Of a stretch of DNA of 64,000 nt, positions 1 to 14,600 are shown piece after piece. The stretch spans positions 496,001 to 560,000 of the forward strand of contig CADCXD010000005.1 in assembly GCA_902806575.1 (NCBI GenBank), read 5' to 3'. A program made the translations under genes and the position numbers. The notes beneath the pieces are model-generated. The model saw nothing but the letters and a program-made list of their open reading frames with translations. It was not told the origin of the DNA and ran no database searches. The DNA is from Jackrogersella multiformis. Its lineage: Eukaryota; Ascomycota; Sordariomycetes; Xylariales; Hypoxylaceae. Each line of letters starts with the position of its first letter. Position 1 is the stretch's first letter.

Positions 1-258
1 CGATGAAGCGGTACTGGGCATTTTTAGCGTATTTCTTGCTCTCCTGGCCAGCTTCCTGGGCGCCTTGCTCGTTCAGGTCTGCAAATGCAACGGCCCTGAC
101 GCCGGCTTCGGCAAACGCGAAAGCGGTTTCTTTGCCAATGCCACTTGCTGCCTACATGTCTGGATTAGCAACAGTTGCTACTTCTAAGAACGGGAGTTCT
201 CATTACGCACTCCTGTCACCAAGGCGACGCCTTCATTGAGGGCTAGCTTAGATGCCAT
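1..258 (-). CDS. Short-chain dehydrogenase/reductase, 5' part (runs off the left edge)
   Basis: Read on the minus strand, ATG lies at 258-256. Exon 1 (258-211) encodes 16 residues ending in VTG. A 59-base intron (210-152) with donor GTGCGT, a GCTAATC branch-like site and acceptor TGTAG follows, and exon 2 (151-1) continues in frame with AASGIGKETAFAFAEAGVRA. The joined TGAASGIG is the glycine-rich nucleotide-binding motif of classical SDR oxidoreductases, which use NAD(P)(H). FADLNEQGAQEA fits the end of the second Rossmann beta strand, and the D there is often linked to NAD preference in this family. The visible 66 residues show no lesion. The catalytic S-Y-K part lies outside the window, so substrate and pathway cannot be stated. 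The start is only 645 bp from a large transposon end. An open frame on the opposite strand (3-239) is only a shadow. Confidence 0.85.
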
Positions 259-902
259 GTTGAACCAAGATTGTAGCTGAGCCGAGGCTGTTTTAGATTA
301 ATACCCCGAGTAAAAGAATGAGGTACAAGTGAGAATCTTGCGATGACAGTTGTCAGATGGGGTGCTTAGGTAGGTGTCGTATCAGGTCCTTTGTCTCATA
401 TATGTATTCTGTCGAGTATACTCAACCTCCAACAAAGTTCTAGGTACCCACAAGTAGATACCATATTCATGTACATACCTACCTAAAGTATTGAGACCTA
501 GGTTAGGTATCAGGTAACGTAACTTCAATATCCGGGATAGGGGGTGGGAGGTTTCCACCAGCCAATTACCTTTTATATATTGAGGCGCTTGCCGCTGGCC
601 CCCAAGTCTGTCATACCTAGGTACCTACCTAGGTACATAGCTATAGGAAAGGAAGGGAATAATAATGGTTTCATTACATGTAACCCCTTGTCCCTCTAAA
701 TTTACCTACCACCAACAATGCATTTCCTGTGTCTTCATAGTATAGGCACCAACAGTTAGGTGGGTTTGTCTCCTCCCTTCCGTCCTTCATACCCTCTACT
801 AACCTAGAAGCGTGGGGCAAGGACTGGGTTACTTATAACTTACGTCACATTTGTTCGTTTCTAACTTAACTGTTCCTACCCACCACATATATATTGACAT
901 TA
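259..902. promoter_or_regulatory. Upstream region of the dehydrogenase gene, rich in TACCTAGG palindromes
   Basis: No gene is visible. The stretch holds several copies of the palindromic words ACCTAGGT and TAGGTACCTA (for example around 440-500 and 614-640). Base composition is normal up to about 960, so the AT-rich block starts abruptly. It presumably contains the promoter of the divergent dehydrogenase; no specific binding site can be assigned. Confidence 0.4.
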
Positions 903-1157
903 AGTCGAACCACCGTTACGCGGGCATACCAAGTGCGGGCCACCATTTTCCCATATAAAATCGCCAAAACGTTATATTTATAATTAATTAAATAAAATAC
1001 CTATAAATATACGGTTAAATTATATAAGTTATTTATAATGAGATGAATATATATATAAAGTTTTATAAAATTAAAAAAATATTAAAATAAAAAAATAATT
1101 TTTTAAAGTTCGAGTTTTTTATTTTATATATAAATTATATATAAATTTCTTACGTTT
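903..1157 (+). repeat. Left terminal inverted repeat
   Basis: Pairs with 17060-17313. Positions 903-970 keep normal GC content, including intact CpA steps (ACCACC, CATACCAAG), while the DNA inward of ~975 is fully AT-converted. A differing base inside the spared part is an insertion-type difference at CCACCATTTT versus CCACCCATTT in the partner. Confidence 0.85.
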
Positions 1158-1245
1158 AATTAATTAATAAATACACGTGTTAATTTATAAGTTATAATTT
1201 ATAATATATATATATTATATTTATAATTTATAATATATTTTTAAT
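1156..1245 (+). repeat. Direct repeat inside the big element, copy 1
   Basis: Shares the word TTAATTTATAAGTTATAA and its flanks with 16679-16766 in the same orientation. It directly adjoins the left terminal repeat. It may be one terminal repeat of an element inserted inside the TIR element; AT saturation limits certainty. Confidence 0.45.
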
Positions 1246-3110
1246 TAATCGTAACGTTTATATTTTTATAATAATAATTTATATTTTTTTAAATTTTAAA
1301 AGTAAAAAGTTATTATTTATATATTTATTTTTATAATATTACGTTAAAATATTTATATAATTCGTTTAAAATCGATTAATTAACGTGCGAATAATAATAT
1401 TTACGTTTTTAAAGCTTTTTTATAACGATTTTATAATTTATTACCGTAAAATTTATAAATAATTTTATTATTATTTTAATAATTATATATTATTATTTAA
1501 AGTTTTTTTTTAATTTTTTTAATTTTTAATTTTTTAATAATAATTTTATAATTTAACGATAAGTTAAAAATAATTTTAAAAGTTTTTTTTTTATATATAT
1601 AAAGCGATAAATTTTTAAACTTATTTTAAACTTTAATTAATATTATTATTATAAATTTTTTAATTAATTTTACATTTATTATTTATTAAGTTTTTTTTAA
1701 CGTTATTATTTTTTTAAAACTTTAAATTAATATATCGTAATTAATTATTAAATATTTTTTTTAATAAACGTAAGGTTAAAAAAAACTTATCATTTATATA
1801 TATAAAATAAAAAAGTAAAAAAAAGCTTAAATTATTAACGTTAACGAGATATTTAGGTTTTTAAATATTTTTAACGATAATTTTTTATTTTTTAAAAACT
1901 TATTTAACGTTTCGTTTATTATTAACGAAAATATTTTCGTTAAGTTTTTTCCTTTTAACATTATTATTAAAAGCTTAAAAATAATTAAAAACTTTAACTT
2001 TAAATTCGTTAAATAATTTAATATTCGTCGTTTTATTTTTAATTTCGAAATCGAAAACTTAATTAATAAAAGATTAAACGGCGTTTATAACGACGTTACC
2101 GGTAATAATTTACCTTATTATAAATAATAAAATAATAAAGTTTATTTTTTTTCCTTTAAAAAAAAACGTTATAAAAGCTTAAAATTTTTAAATATCTCGC
2201 GTTATATTCGTTTAAAGTAAAATTTTAAACGAGATATTTTTTATTTAAGTGATTTTTATAATATATTTACCGGTCGTTTAACCGGTAAATGTTTTAATAT
2301 TAAAGGTAAAAAATCCCGTTATTAACGTTACGTTTTAAAATATACGTATATTTTTATATAAATAATTATTTTTTTAATAATTTTAATAATTATTTTAATT
2401 ATTTTAATAATTATAATAATTTATTATTTATTTATTTATAGTTTTTTAATAAAAAATACGTCGTTATTACACGATAATTCGTTTTATATTTAATTAATAT
2501 AAAGTTAAAAAAAAGTAATAATAATTAAAATAAAAATAAAGTTAAAAAATTACTTAATATTTTCGAATAAAAAAATAATTAACGTTTTTTATTTATAATA
2601 AAACATTATAAAAAATTAAAAAGCTTTTTAATTAATTAATCGATTTATTTATTATTTAAAAAATAACTTTAATTTTAATAAAAAAACTTAAATTTATTTT
2701 TATATTATTATTATATTTATAATTAATAAGTTAATATTATATTTTTAAAGTAAATTCTTTATTTAAAAAAATTATTTATACTTTTAATATTTATTTTAAT
2801 TTTATCACGTACGTTTTATAAATTTAATAAAGCTTTAAAATGTTTAAATTAATATTTTAATAAATATTTTATAAAATCGTTAATAAATATATTTATTATA
2901 AATAAATAAAATATTTTAAAAAAGTTTATTTTATATTTTTATATAATAAAACTTTATATTAATTTATTTTTATTTTTTATCATAAGTTTAATTATTTATT
3001 AATTATCGTTATAAACTTTTTAAATATTACTTAAGTTAATTTTTATATTTTTAAAAAAACGTTTTAAAGTTATTTTTTATATTATTAAATTATTATATAA
3101 AAATATAATA

Positions 3111-3286
3111 TATTATTAATTATTATATATTAATAAATTAAAATAAAGGTTTTAAAATAATTATTTTTTTAAAAATAAAAATAAAGTTAATATCTCGAAA
3201 AATAATTAATAAATATAAAGCACAGGCCACCCTTAACGCACGGGCCATTACCTTAATTATAAATTATATAATTATAACTTTTTATA
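3111..3286 (+). repeat. Nested direct repeat with relict GC-rich motif, copy 1
   Basis: Matches 11545-11683 in the same orientation, with ~37 extra bases near 3149-3185. It contains the odd GC-rich words GCACAGGCCACCC and GCACGGGCCATTACC inside otherwise AT-only DNA, followed by AATTATAAATTATATAATTA, which is exact in both copies. The pair could be terminal repeats of an ~8.5 kb element nested in the TIR element. Confidence 0.55.
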
Positions 3287-6200
3287 ATACTTTTTTAATA
3301 AAAAAAAAACTAACGTTTTCGTTAATTATAAATTATTATTTTATTAAATTAATTTTTAACGTTTAATAAATATATTAAATATATTAACATCGTTTTTCTT
3401 TTTATCGTTATCGTCGTTATTAATTAAAACGCCGTTATTATCGTTTAATAATATATTTTCGTAAACGAAACGTAAATCGTTAAAATCGTTAAACGTTCGC
3501 GTTTTAATTATAAGTTTAATTTTTAATAATATAAATATCGATATTTTAATTAAGATTATTACCGATTCTTTTATAATAAACGTAATTAACTTAAATATAA
3601 AAATTAATATTTTAATTCTTAACGTAATTATAATAATAAATATAATAAATAATATTAATTATTATTATTTTTTAATAATCGAATAAACTTTCGTAATTAA
3701 TATATATTATTTATTATAAAACATTAATATTTAAAAATATTTTATCGTTATTATTAATTATTATAATCGTTATTTTATTAATTATAATTTTTTAAAACTT
3801 CGGCTTTATATTATCGTTCTCGTATATTAATTAATTTAATTTAATTAACTTTAACTTATTATATAACTTTTTTAAGAAAACTTTAACGTTTTTTTTACGT
3901 TTTTATTAATACGAAATACCTTAAATATATTTTTATTAAAAATCTTAAAAAATACTTTAATAATAACTTTTATTTTTTAATTAATAACTTCGCTTTATAA
4001 ATTTATTTTTTTAAATTAATTTTAAATTACTTAATAAAAAATCGTTATTAAAAAAATTCCATATGTTAAGATTTTTAATAACGTTTTAATAATTAAAATA
4101 ACGTTAAATTATAAATAAAATAATATAATTTTTATTATTTTTACGTAATATACCTTAAGATCGATAATATCCGTTAAATCTTTATCGTTATTATTTTAAT
4201 TAAACGACTTATTTTAAAAAATTCGTCGTTATTAAAATTTATTACCGTTTTATATTTTAATAATTTTAAATACTTTATTAATAATTATTATTTATTTATC
4301 GTTAAATAAATATTAATAAATTTATTTAAACGTTAAATTAATAAATCTTTTAATTAAAACTTTAAAAGGTTTAAATATTAATTTTTTTATAAAAAAGATA
4401 GATTTTTAATAAAAGTAAATAAATAAATTATATTTTATCGTTATTAAATTAATATTAATATATTTGTATATTACTTTAATATTAAAATATTTAATTTTTT
4501 TTCGATTTGATTAAAGTTTTATTATAACTTAAGTACCGAAATATTTAACCTTTTTTTAAAGTAAAAACTTTAATAATAATTATAATTATTATTTTAATCG
4601 TAATTACTTAATAATTTATAACTTACCCGCGCTTTTTTTTATTTTTTTAACGTTATTCGTAAATCGTACTTTTTATATTATAATAAATCTTAATTTTATA
4701 ACTTTTAATAATCTTTTTATTAAAATTATAACTTATAATTTTATTAATTTTTTCGGCGGCGTTAATAATTAAATAAAAGGAATCGGTTAATTATTATTAA
4801 TATAATTTAATAATATATTTTTAATAAATCGTTTTTTTAATATATATACGATCGTTTTATTATTTAACGTATATTATTATTTATTTAAAATATCCATTAT
4901 TAATTTATTAATTAATTCCGAAAATATATCGTTATAAATTTACGTATTTTTAAAAAATTATATATTAAAAAGTTATAATTTATTAATAAATTTAATATAA
5001 AATTAATTAAATAATAAAAGGTATTTTTTATCGTACTCGTTTAATAATATTATTATATTTTAAATAAATAAACTTTTTAAATATTATTAATCGAAAGTTA
5101 ATAAAAAGATTTTTTATCGTATAAGGTATTTAAAAATAAAGCGTTTTCTTAATTTATTTATTCGTCGATTTAATAATTTTTCGATCTCGTACGACACTTA
5201 ATTATTATTATCTTTATTTATAATAATTTAACTTAATTATAATTATTTTTTTACGTAAAAATCTTTTTTTAAGGGATTTTAAATAATTAATTTATTAATA
5301 TAACTTTATAATTTTATTAATTATTAAGTAATTTAAGCTTATACGCGAGTTTACCGATTTACTTTAAAATTAATAACGATTCGATACGTTATATTAATTA
5401 TTTACGAGGCGGTTTATTTAATAATATATAACCTTTATATAATTTAAGGTAAATTAATTTATTTTTTTAAAAAAAAATAAAGTTATATTTTAAATTATAA
5501 CGAGCTTTTACTTTAATAATTATAAAATTAATATATTTTTTTACTTTTTTTTAATAATATCGTTTTAATATATCGTAATCGATTATATTTTTTAATACTT
5601 TTAACGAAATAACGATAATTTATTAAGTAACTTTTCGATTATTAATAATTTAATATTATTAAAATTATATTATAACGTTAAAATTATTTTTAATTATAAT
5701 ATATTATTTAATAAATAATAATAATGAATTATTACTTTAATTTTTTAATTACGTCGTTTCGTCGCATTATTAATTTGAAAATAATAACTCGTTAATATAA
5801 TTAATAATATCTTAAATTAAATAAATAATATTTATTATATTTTATTATTAAATTTAACGTTTTTATTTAAAATTACCTTATATAAAATGCTTTAATCCGA
5901 TAATATAAATGTTTTAAAAAATAACGCGACTTAATAATAAGCTTTATATTTAATATTTTTAAATATTAAAATTATCTTTTTATTAAATTTATATATAATT
6001 ACTATTATTATATCGAAATAAATAAAACTTTTAATAATTTTAGGATAAAGTTTTAAGTTATTATATAAAATAATTATAACGATAAATTTATAAGTTTTAA
6101 CTTATCGTAAAATTTCGAACGTTCGATTTAATTTTTATAATAATTAAGGTAATATTCGATATATTTTCCAACTTTTCGTAAACAGTTATAAATATAAACC

Positions 6201-9200
6201 GATTTTAATTTATAAAATATTTATTTCGATCCGAAATAATATTTTAAATTATAAACTTTATTGAATAATTTATATATATAAATTAATAAAATTATTAATT
6301 AACGTAAATTATTTAATTTAATATAATATATAAAACCGTTTTATAATTTATATCGAAATTATTTAACCGTATTTTTACTTTTATTAACTTTTTAAAAAAT
6401 AATACGTAAACGATTTAATCGTTTATTATAATTATAATTTTTTCATTTCTTTCTTAAACTTATTATTTAACGTAAATTTAATAAATATATAAATAAATTT
6501 ATTTATAATATTTTTAAAAATTAACTTTATTTTATTTCTTTATATTATTAAATCTTTTACGTTATTTTATATCGATAAATAAATTAATATATTTAAAATT
6601 AAATTAAATTAAATATATTAAAGTAATTATTAACTTATTATTTATTTTATTTATATCGGTTAATTAATAATACTTTTCGTCGTATTATAATCCGTTAAAA
6701 TAATAATTAATCGTATATAAAATTATAATTAAACTTTATTATTTTTATAAATTTAAATTAAATAAATAACTTTTAATTTTATTAAAACCTTTAATAAAAA
6801 CATAATTAAATAAATTACATTAACTTTTATATTAACTTCGTTTTAAAATATATTTATATAAAATATTATAACTTTAAAACCTTTTCGTTTTAATATATTT
6901 ATTTTTAAGAACGTTATTTAATTATAATTTTAATACGTTAATATCGTTAAATTTAATAATTTATTTTATAATATTTTAAATAAATTTAATTTGTTTTTTA
7001 TCGATATATATATATAATCTTTATAATATATTAACATTTATATTAAAATTTTAAAAGAATCTTTTATTAAATCCTTCCTTTAATTAATATTTTTATCTTT
7101 TTATTTTATAAAAACTTAACTTTTTATTAATACCATAAAATATATTTCCGTAAAAACCTTATTATACCGATATATATTTTTAAATTAATTAATATTTATA
7201 ACATTAAGATTTTTTTAATTACGTTCGACTTATCGTTTATAATAATAACTTTTAATTTATTAATTAAAAATCCAAGTAAAATAATTAATAGAAAATCGAG
7301 AAATAAATTCTTTTAATAATAATATAAATCTTATATTATCGTATATATTAAACACTTAATTAAAATATTTCTTATATTATTCTTTAATATTATTAAATAT
7401 TATTATATCGTCGATATATATTTTAATAAAACTTTAAAAAAGCTTTAATTTTTAATTTATAAATCGTTACGTAAAAGTTAAAAAAATTTAAATTTTATTA
7501 ACGTAACGTTAAAAACTTTTTTTTAATAATTTAAGGTCGATAATTAAACCATATAATTATTTTTTATTAATTTATTTTACCTTAATTATATATTTAATCG
7601 AAAATTTTATTAAAAAATTCTTTATTTTATATATTTAACGAATATATATATCCAGGTTTATACGTTTTTATTAACCGTTAATTAAATTAATCGTTATTCT
7701 TTTTAATATATCGATAATATTATAATCGCATTAAATATTTTACTTATTTATTAAATAAATAATCGTTAAGTAAAAAAAAATTTAAAATTATAAATATATA
7801 CGCTTTTCTCGATTATAAATATTAAAGTATTTTTAAATTTAAATATACTTAAAATCGATATATTCGCTTCGATAAAACCTCGTTTTATTTTTAATAATAA
7901 AATTTCTAATATTTCGTTATTTAAATTAAATTTTATTAATAAATCGTTTTTTATATTAAAATATTATATATATTTATATTAAATTAACATTTTCCGATAA
8001 AATATTTATACTTTTTTTTCGGTAATTTCTTTAATTACTTCGATTTTAATATTACGTCGTAAAATTATAAACTAATTAAATATATTTAAGAAAATAATTT
8101 CTTTAAACGTATTTACATTATAAATATTATTTATTACACTTTTTTTTTTAATATAAAAAATAAAATCTCTTTCGTATAATAAATTAAAATAATATATTAA
8201 AATAAACATTATTATTTTAATAAAAATAAAAAAACGACTCGTAATTAAAACTCGTCGTTATATTTAAATTTTTAAATAATAATATTTTATTAATATTTAA
8301 ACTTTAAAATATAATATTAAAATTATATGTGTTTTATTATAATTAATAATCACGTTATATTTTCTTAAAAATTATTTTTTATTAATAAATTAAATTAAAA
8401 ACTTAAATAATTAATTTATACTTTTATTAAAACTTAAACTTAAACTTATCGTTTATATATTATTTTCTTTTAAAATTTAATCGAAAATTTAACCTTAATT
8501 TTTATAATTAATTTTTTTAAGATCACTTTTTATATATATATAAATTTATTTAATTCGAATATTTCGTAATTTTCGATAAAATCTTTTAATTATTTTTTAA
8601 TTATTATTTAATTAAATACGTTAATATCCGCATATATTATTAATTTTTATCTCGATTCGTTTAATACGTTTACTTTTAAACTTATATACTTTATTAACTT
8701 TTATATTTTTTAATTATATTATTTATATTTCCGCTCTTACTTATTTTTAAATAAAATAAATATTAATAATTTCCTTAATTTTAAATTAAATTTTTATTAT
8801 TCGTTTCGTTTTTTAAAATAATTATAAATATTTAAATTTTATATATTTATTAACGTATATATATTTAAAATAATTAAGTTTAATATTAAATATTTTATAA
8901 TATTTTCGATATATACGTTTCTTTATAATTAAAAATTTATTATTAAAAAACGAAAAATAAAAATAAAAATTTAAAAATTTATTTATTTATAAATCTTTTT
9001 TATTTTCCTCGCGATTTTTCTCGTTTCACTCGTACTTAACTTCGTTTTATAAATATATATCGCCGTTATAACGATTTCTTATCGTCCTTTATTATTTTTA
9101 ATAAAAATAAAAATAATTATTATAATATTCATTATTATAATAATTATAAATATCGTAATTATATTTATAATTATAATAATAATAATTTTATTAATATTAT

Positions 9201-11544
9201 TTTAACGTTCGTTATTTCGTTTATTATTATATTAATCGTAATATTAATCGTAACTTTAATTATAATTTCGATTATAATTATTATTATAATAATTCTTTTT
9301 TTAATTATAATTATTAAAATTATAATCGTTTCGACGTTAATTAAAATTATTTCGTTAATTATATTTATTATTATAATAACTTTAATCGCTTTAATAAACT
9401 TTTAATTAATTAATATAAAATATTATATTATTATAATTATAATAAATAAATCGGATATTTTTAAATAACTTAATATCGTTTAAAAAGATATTTTGTATAA
9501 ATATATTATTAAGTATTATATAAAACTTAATATTAACTTTTAAGTTTTTACTTTTTTTATTAACATTTATTCGCATTATACCGATTATTTTTTATTTAAA
9601 TGCTTAAAATAAACGTTTATAATTATTATAATTAACTTTAAATTAATAATATTTATTATTTTAAACTTTAAATTTAACTTATTATAAATTATCGTTATTT
9701 ATTATATATTCGTAATTAATTTAAATACTCGAAAATTTTAACTAATATTTAATAATTATATTTTAATAAATATATCTTTAAAATAAAACTTTAAAATATA
9801 CTTCGCTTTTTTAAAAAATATTAAATCTTTTAATATATAAATTTTATATTAATTAAACAACGCTTTAAAAACATATTTTATATCGTTTTATATTTTTCAT
9901 TTATTTATTAATTTTATAAATCGCCATAAAATAATTTATAAAAATTACTTTTAATTTTTACGACCTTCGTAAATTCTTAATAAATTACTCAAATAAAAAT
10001 TATTTATATATATATATTATATTAATACGTATAATTACCTTTAATAAAAAAATTATTTATTATTATAAACCCATTTATATTTATTATAAAATAATTAATA
10101 TTATAAATCGTTTAATTTTTTAATATTAATTAATAAAAGTTATGATTTTTAAAGTTAATTAAATTTATTTATTAAAAATTATTTTAACTTTAAAACGAAA
10201 AATTAAATAAATAAATTAATTATTATTTAAATTACCTGATTTTAAATTTCGATTAATCGATTAAATTAAGTACTTTTATCCGATATAAAAAATCTATAAT
10301 TTAATTACGTATTTTTATTACGAAAAGAAACATAATAAATAAATATATAATAAATAATATTAATTTAATTATTTATAACTTAATCTTTTAATAAAAAACT
10401 AAAAATATAAAAAAATTAACTTTAAAGTTTCGTATAATTACTTATATAACTTTATTAATATTAACTTTTCGTAATATAATTATTTATATTTACGGTTAAA
10501 TCTTTCAATAAATAATTAAAAATATTAAAAAAATTATTTAAAAGCTTCGTATAATGACTTATATAACCTTATTAACTTTTATTTTTTTAATAAATTATAA
10601 TTAAATCTTTTAATATAAAATTAATAATATAAATTAAATATAAACGTTAAAATAATTATTAAAGTTATTATAAATCGTATTTTTAAATTATAAATTAATA
10701 AAAATTATAATAACGTTAATAATATTAAAAAAATTAATAATTGAAAATTGGAAAATAAAAAAATCTAATAATTAATTAATTTAATTATTTCCCTTGTTAA
10801 TAATTTTATTAATAATATTATAAAATTTAAATCGGTTAAGAAATTAATTAATATTAAGTTAATAAATAAAGAGTTAATTTTATCGGTTAATATATAAAGA
10901 TAATTAAAGTAAAAAATCGATATTAAAATTAATATTAAAATAAAAATTTTAAATTTAATAAAATAAATAATAATATAATTTTTAACGTTTTATTAAATAC
11001 TTATTTAAGTTTTTAAAAATTTAATACCCATTAAAAATTATAAAGTAACGTTTTTATTATAAAATTCCATATAATATAAAAGCTTTATATTAATAAAAAA
11101 ATTAATTTTATATTTAATAATATATTTACGTAAAATAATAAATTATTTACACGTAATTAATATAACTTTTATATTATTTAAAAGTTTCGATAATTATAAA
11201 TAAAAGTAATAACTTATAAAATATTATCGTTATTAAAAAAACTTAATTAATTAAAAAAACGTTAATACGTAAATTATAATATTATAAGAAAATAATAACG
11301 TAATTAAATTTAATTAATAATAAAAGAAAAGTAAAAACCATTAAATAATAAAAAAATAAAAAAATAAAGAAATTAATCGTAAAATATTTAAAGTTTAATA
11401 ATATTTAAAATTTAATAATTATTAATTAAATTTTTACCATATTAACTTATCGCGATTAATTAATTTTAAGTTTTTATTAATTAATTAAAAACTTAATTAA
11501 TTTAACGGTAAAATGTAAATCGTTACGATATAACGAAAGTAAAA

Positions 11545-11683
11545 TATTATTATATATTATATATTAATAAATTAAAATAAAATTAATATCTTAAAAAATA
11601 ATTAATATATATAAAGCACGGGCCACTTTTAACGTATAAGCCACCACTTTAATTATAAATTATATAATTATAACTTTTTATAT
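11545..11683 (+). repeat. Nested direct repeat with relict GC-rich motif, copy 2
   Basis: Partner of 3111-3286. It keeps GCACGGGCCAC and then ATAAGCCACCAC where copy 1 has GCACGGGCCATTACC, followed by the same AT tail. The conserved GGCCACC core also occurs in the outer terminal repeat (GCGGGCCACC at 936-945), so these may derive from internal ends of a related element. Confidence 0.55.
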
Positions 11684-14600
11684 TAACGATTATATTTAAT
11701 ATATAAAAAATATATTATATATAAATATTTAATTATTTAATTAATAATAATTATATATTTTAATTTAAAACTTATAAAATAATATAAAAATTAAATAATT
11801 ATAAAAATTATATTAAGTTTAATTATTATAATTATATATAAAATTAAGTTTACGTATTTTTAAAAAGCTTTTTTTAAACTTTTAAAGCTTTTTTTATATA
11901 TTTATTAAAAGAAATTATAAAAATTAATATTAATAACATTTAATTAATATTAATTAAACTTAATTTTATAACGAATTTTTTAATATAAAAGTCGTGAAAT
12001 AAAATAATCGTGTTTTTTTTTAAGTTTTTAATTATTTTAATTTTTAAATATTAATTAATCGGGCTTTTATTTTTTATTTTATAAACGGACTTTAATTTTT
12101 TAATTATTTTATCGGCTTAAAGTTAATACTTTAAATAATTTAAAACGAGTATATCGTTAATAAAAATTACTATATAAATTATTTAATTATATAAATAAAG
12201 TAAATAAAGCTTTTTTTTTAAATACGATGAATTTTAATTTAAATAAAGTGCTTTTTAATTTTTTATATTATAATAAAGAAAAGTTTTATAAATTATATAA
12301 AGCTCGTAAAAATAAAGTATATTTATTTTATTTTTTAAAATTTCGAAAAATTTATATATTATTAGTTTTATATTTTTACGAAAAGCGTTAATAAAAACGT
12401 TTTTAATGTTATTTTATTAAATATTTTAGCCGTATTTTATAAATATAATTATTATAATTATAAAAATTTTAATTACGAACGTGGTTATATAGGTATTTTA
12501 AAGCGTAAAATTTTATAAATTACCTTTTATTATTAATCTCGATTTATAAGTTTTAAAATAAACGTTTTAAATACATTTATTTTTTAAAAAGTGTTTTATT
12601 AAATTTTTTTATTTTTTTAATAGTGGTTTTATAAAATCGTTTCGATAAATATTAAATTTATTTAAAATAATATCGAGTTTTAATACGTTATATTATTATA
12701 TAATTATTACGATTACCGCGTATAATATATACTTTTTTTAATTATTTTTAAAAATAACCGTTTATTAATCGAGTAAAAAGGGTTTTAAAATAATAATTAT
12801 TTTATTATTTTTATTATAAAATTAAGTAATAAAAATTATATTACTCGTAAAAGTATTTTTAAATCTTTTATTTATTTCGTTATTATTTAATTTTAAAAAA
12901 TGCTTTTTAATTTTACGGTTACGTCGTAAAAAGGCTTTTATTTTTTTAAGGAAAACTTTATAAACGTTTTTTTCCTTTTCGTATAATTATTTAAGTTAAC
13001 GCCGATTAATTAACTTTAAAATAATTAAGATTTTTAGTTTTTTTAAAGCTTTAAACGACCTTTTTTTCCCCGGAAGCTTTTTTATAAAAAATAAATAATT
13101 TCGTTATAAAATTATCGTTTTTAAAAACCGGGGTTTATTTTTTAATGGGATTTACTTTTTGTTTTTTTAAAAGATCTTTTCTTTTTCCGAAAAACGTTTT
13201 TTCGTTATTATAATCTTTTACGTTTAAAGTTTTACGTAAAATTATAAAATTATAAAATTATTAAAACGTATCGAGCTTTTTAAAATTAATTTTAACGCTC
13301 GGTTTTATTAATTATTTAATAATTTTACCCACTTTTAAATTTTAACTTTTTAAATAACTTTTTAATTAATTACGATTTTAAAATAATTTATTTTCGAATT
13401 TTAATAATAACTCGAATAATATAAAACTTAATTAAATTTAACCGTTTTAAATGTTTAATGTTTTATTAATCGATTATAATATTATTAATTAATTTAATTA
13501 ATAATTTAATAATTTATCGATTTTTATTTTTTAAATAAAATGATTTTTTATTAAATATTACGTTTTTTATAATAATTATTTAATTTAAAAGCACTTATAT
13601 TTTATATAAATTAAAAGTTTAATATTTTATAAAATATTTAACTTTAATTTAAGCTTTTATTTTAAACGCTTTTCTGTTTTTTTATTTTAATTTTTACGTT
13701 TTTTTTAAAAAAGTACGTTTTATTTTTATACGTATAAATATTATTTTAATTAAGTTTTAAGTTTACCGTACGATCTTAAATAATTTTAAAGGTATAAAAT
13801 TTAAAATATTAACGAAATTGATTTTTTAATACTTTCGTTAACGAATATATATTATAAGTAAAGCTTAAGCTTTTATTAATTAAAAGCTCGTTATTCTTAT
13901 ATTTTTAAGTTATAATTTAATAAATAATTTTATTAATAATTTTTTACTTTATTTATTTTATACTCCTCGTTAATTCTTTAATACTAAACGGTAATAATTT
14001 AATAACGATTTTTTTTAACTACTTAAATTTTATAAATAATATATCCTTAAATTACGATTATAAATACCTCGTTATTTAAACGTATTTTATAAATATAAAG
14101 TTTCAATTATTTTATAACTTAACGTTTAAACTTTTTAATTATTATTATAAAATTTTATTATTATTTATTAAATAAAACTTAAGTATAAAATATATCGTTA
14201 TATTTATCTTTAATTATTAATAAATAATATAATCCGTCGTACCTTTCTTTATATTTAAATAAATTTTATAATATTTATTAAAAAGGTCGGGAAGATTTTT
14301 GTTTCGATCGTTTTTTTAAAATTATTCGATATATATATATTATTAAATAATGCTCGTACTTAAATTTTAATATTTTATTAATAAAAGTTTTAAAAGTTAT
14401 TAAATTTAAATACTTTAATCGTATATATTAAAGGTACTTTATATTTTCCTTTAATATTAAAAAATCACTTAAAGGTTTTTAAATACGAATCGATTTAATT
14501 ATAAAAATATATAAAATATTAACGGCGTTTTTAAAAAAGTTAAAAGGGATAATTATCGATATATTATAAAATACGATAAAATAAATAAATAAAAATTTAT

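Noticed and set aside
3..239. Plus-strand 78-residue frame with ATG at the left edge
   Set aside because: It is antisense to the dehydrogenase exons, whose TGAASGIG motif and intron are convincing.
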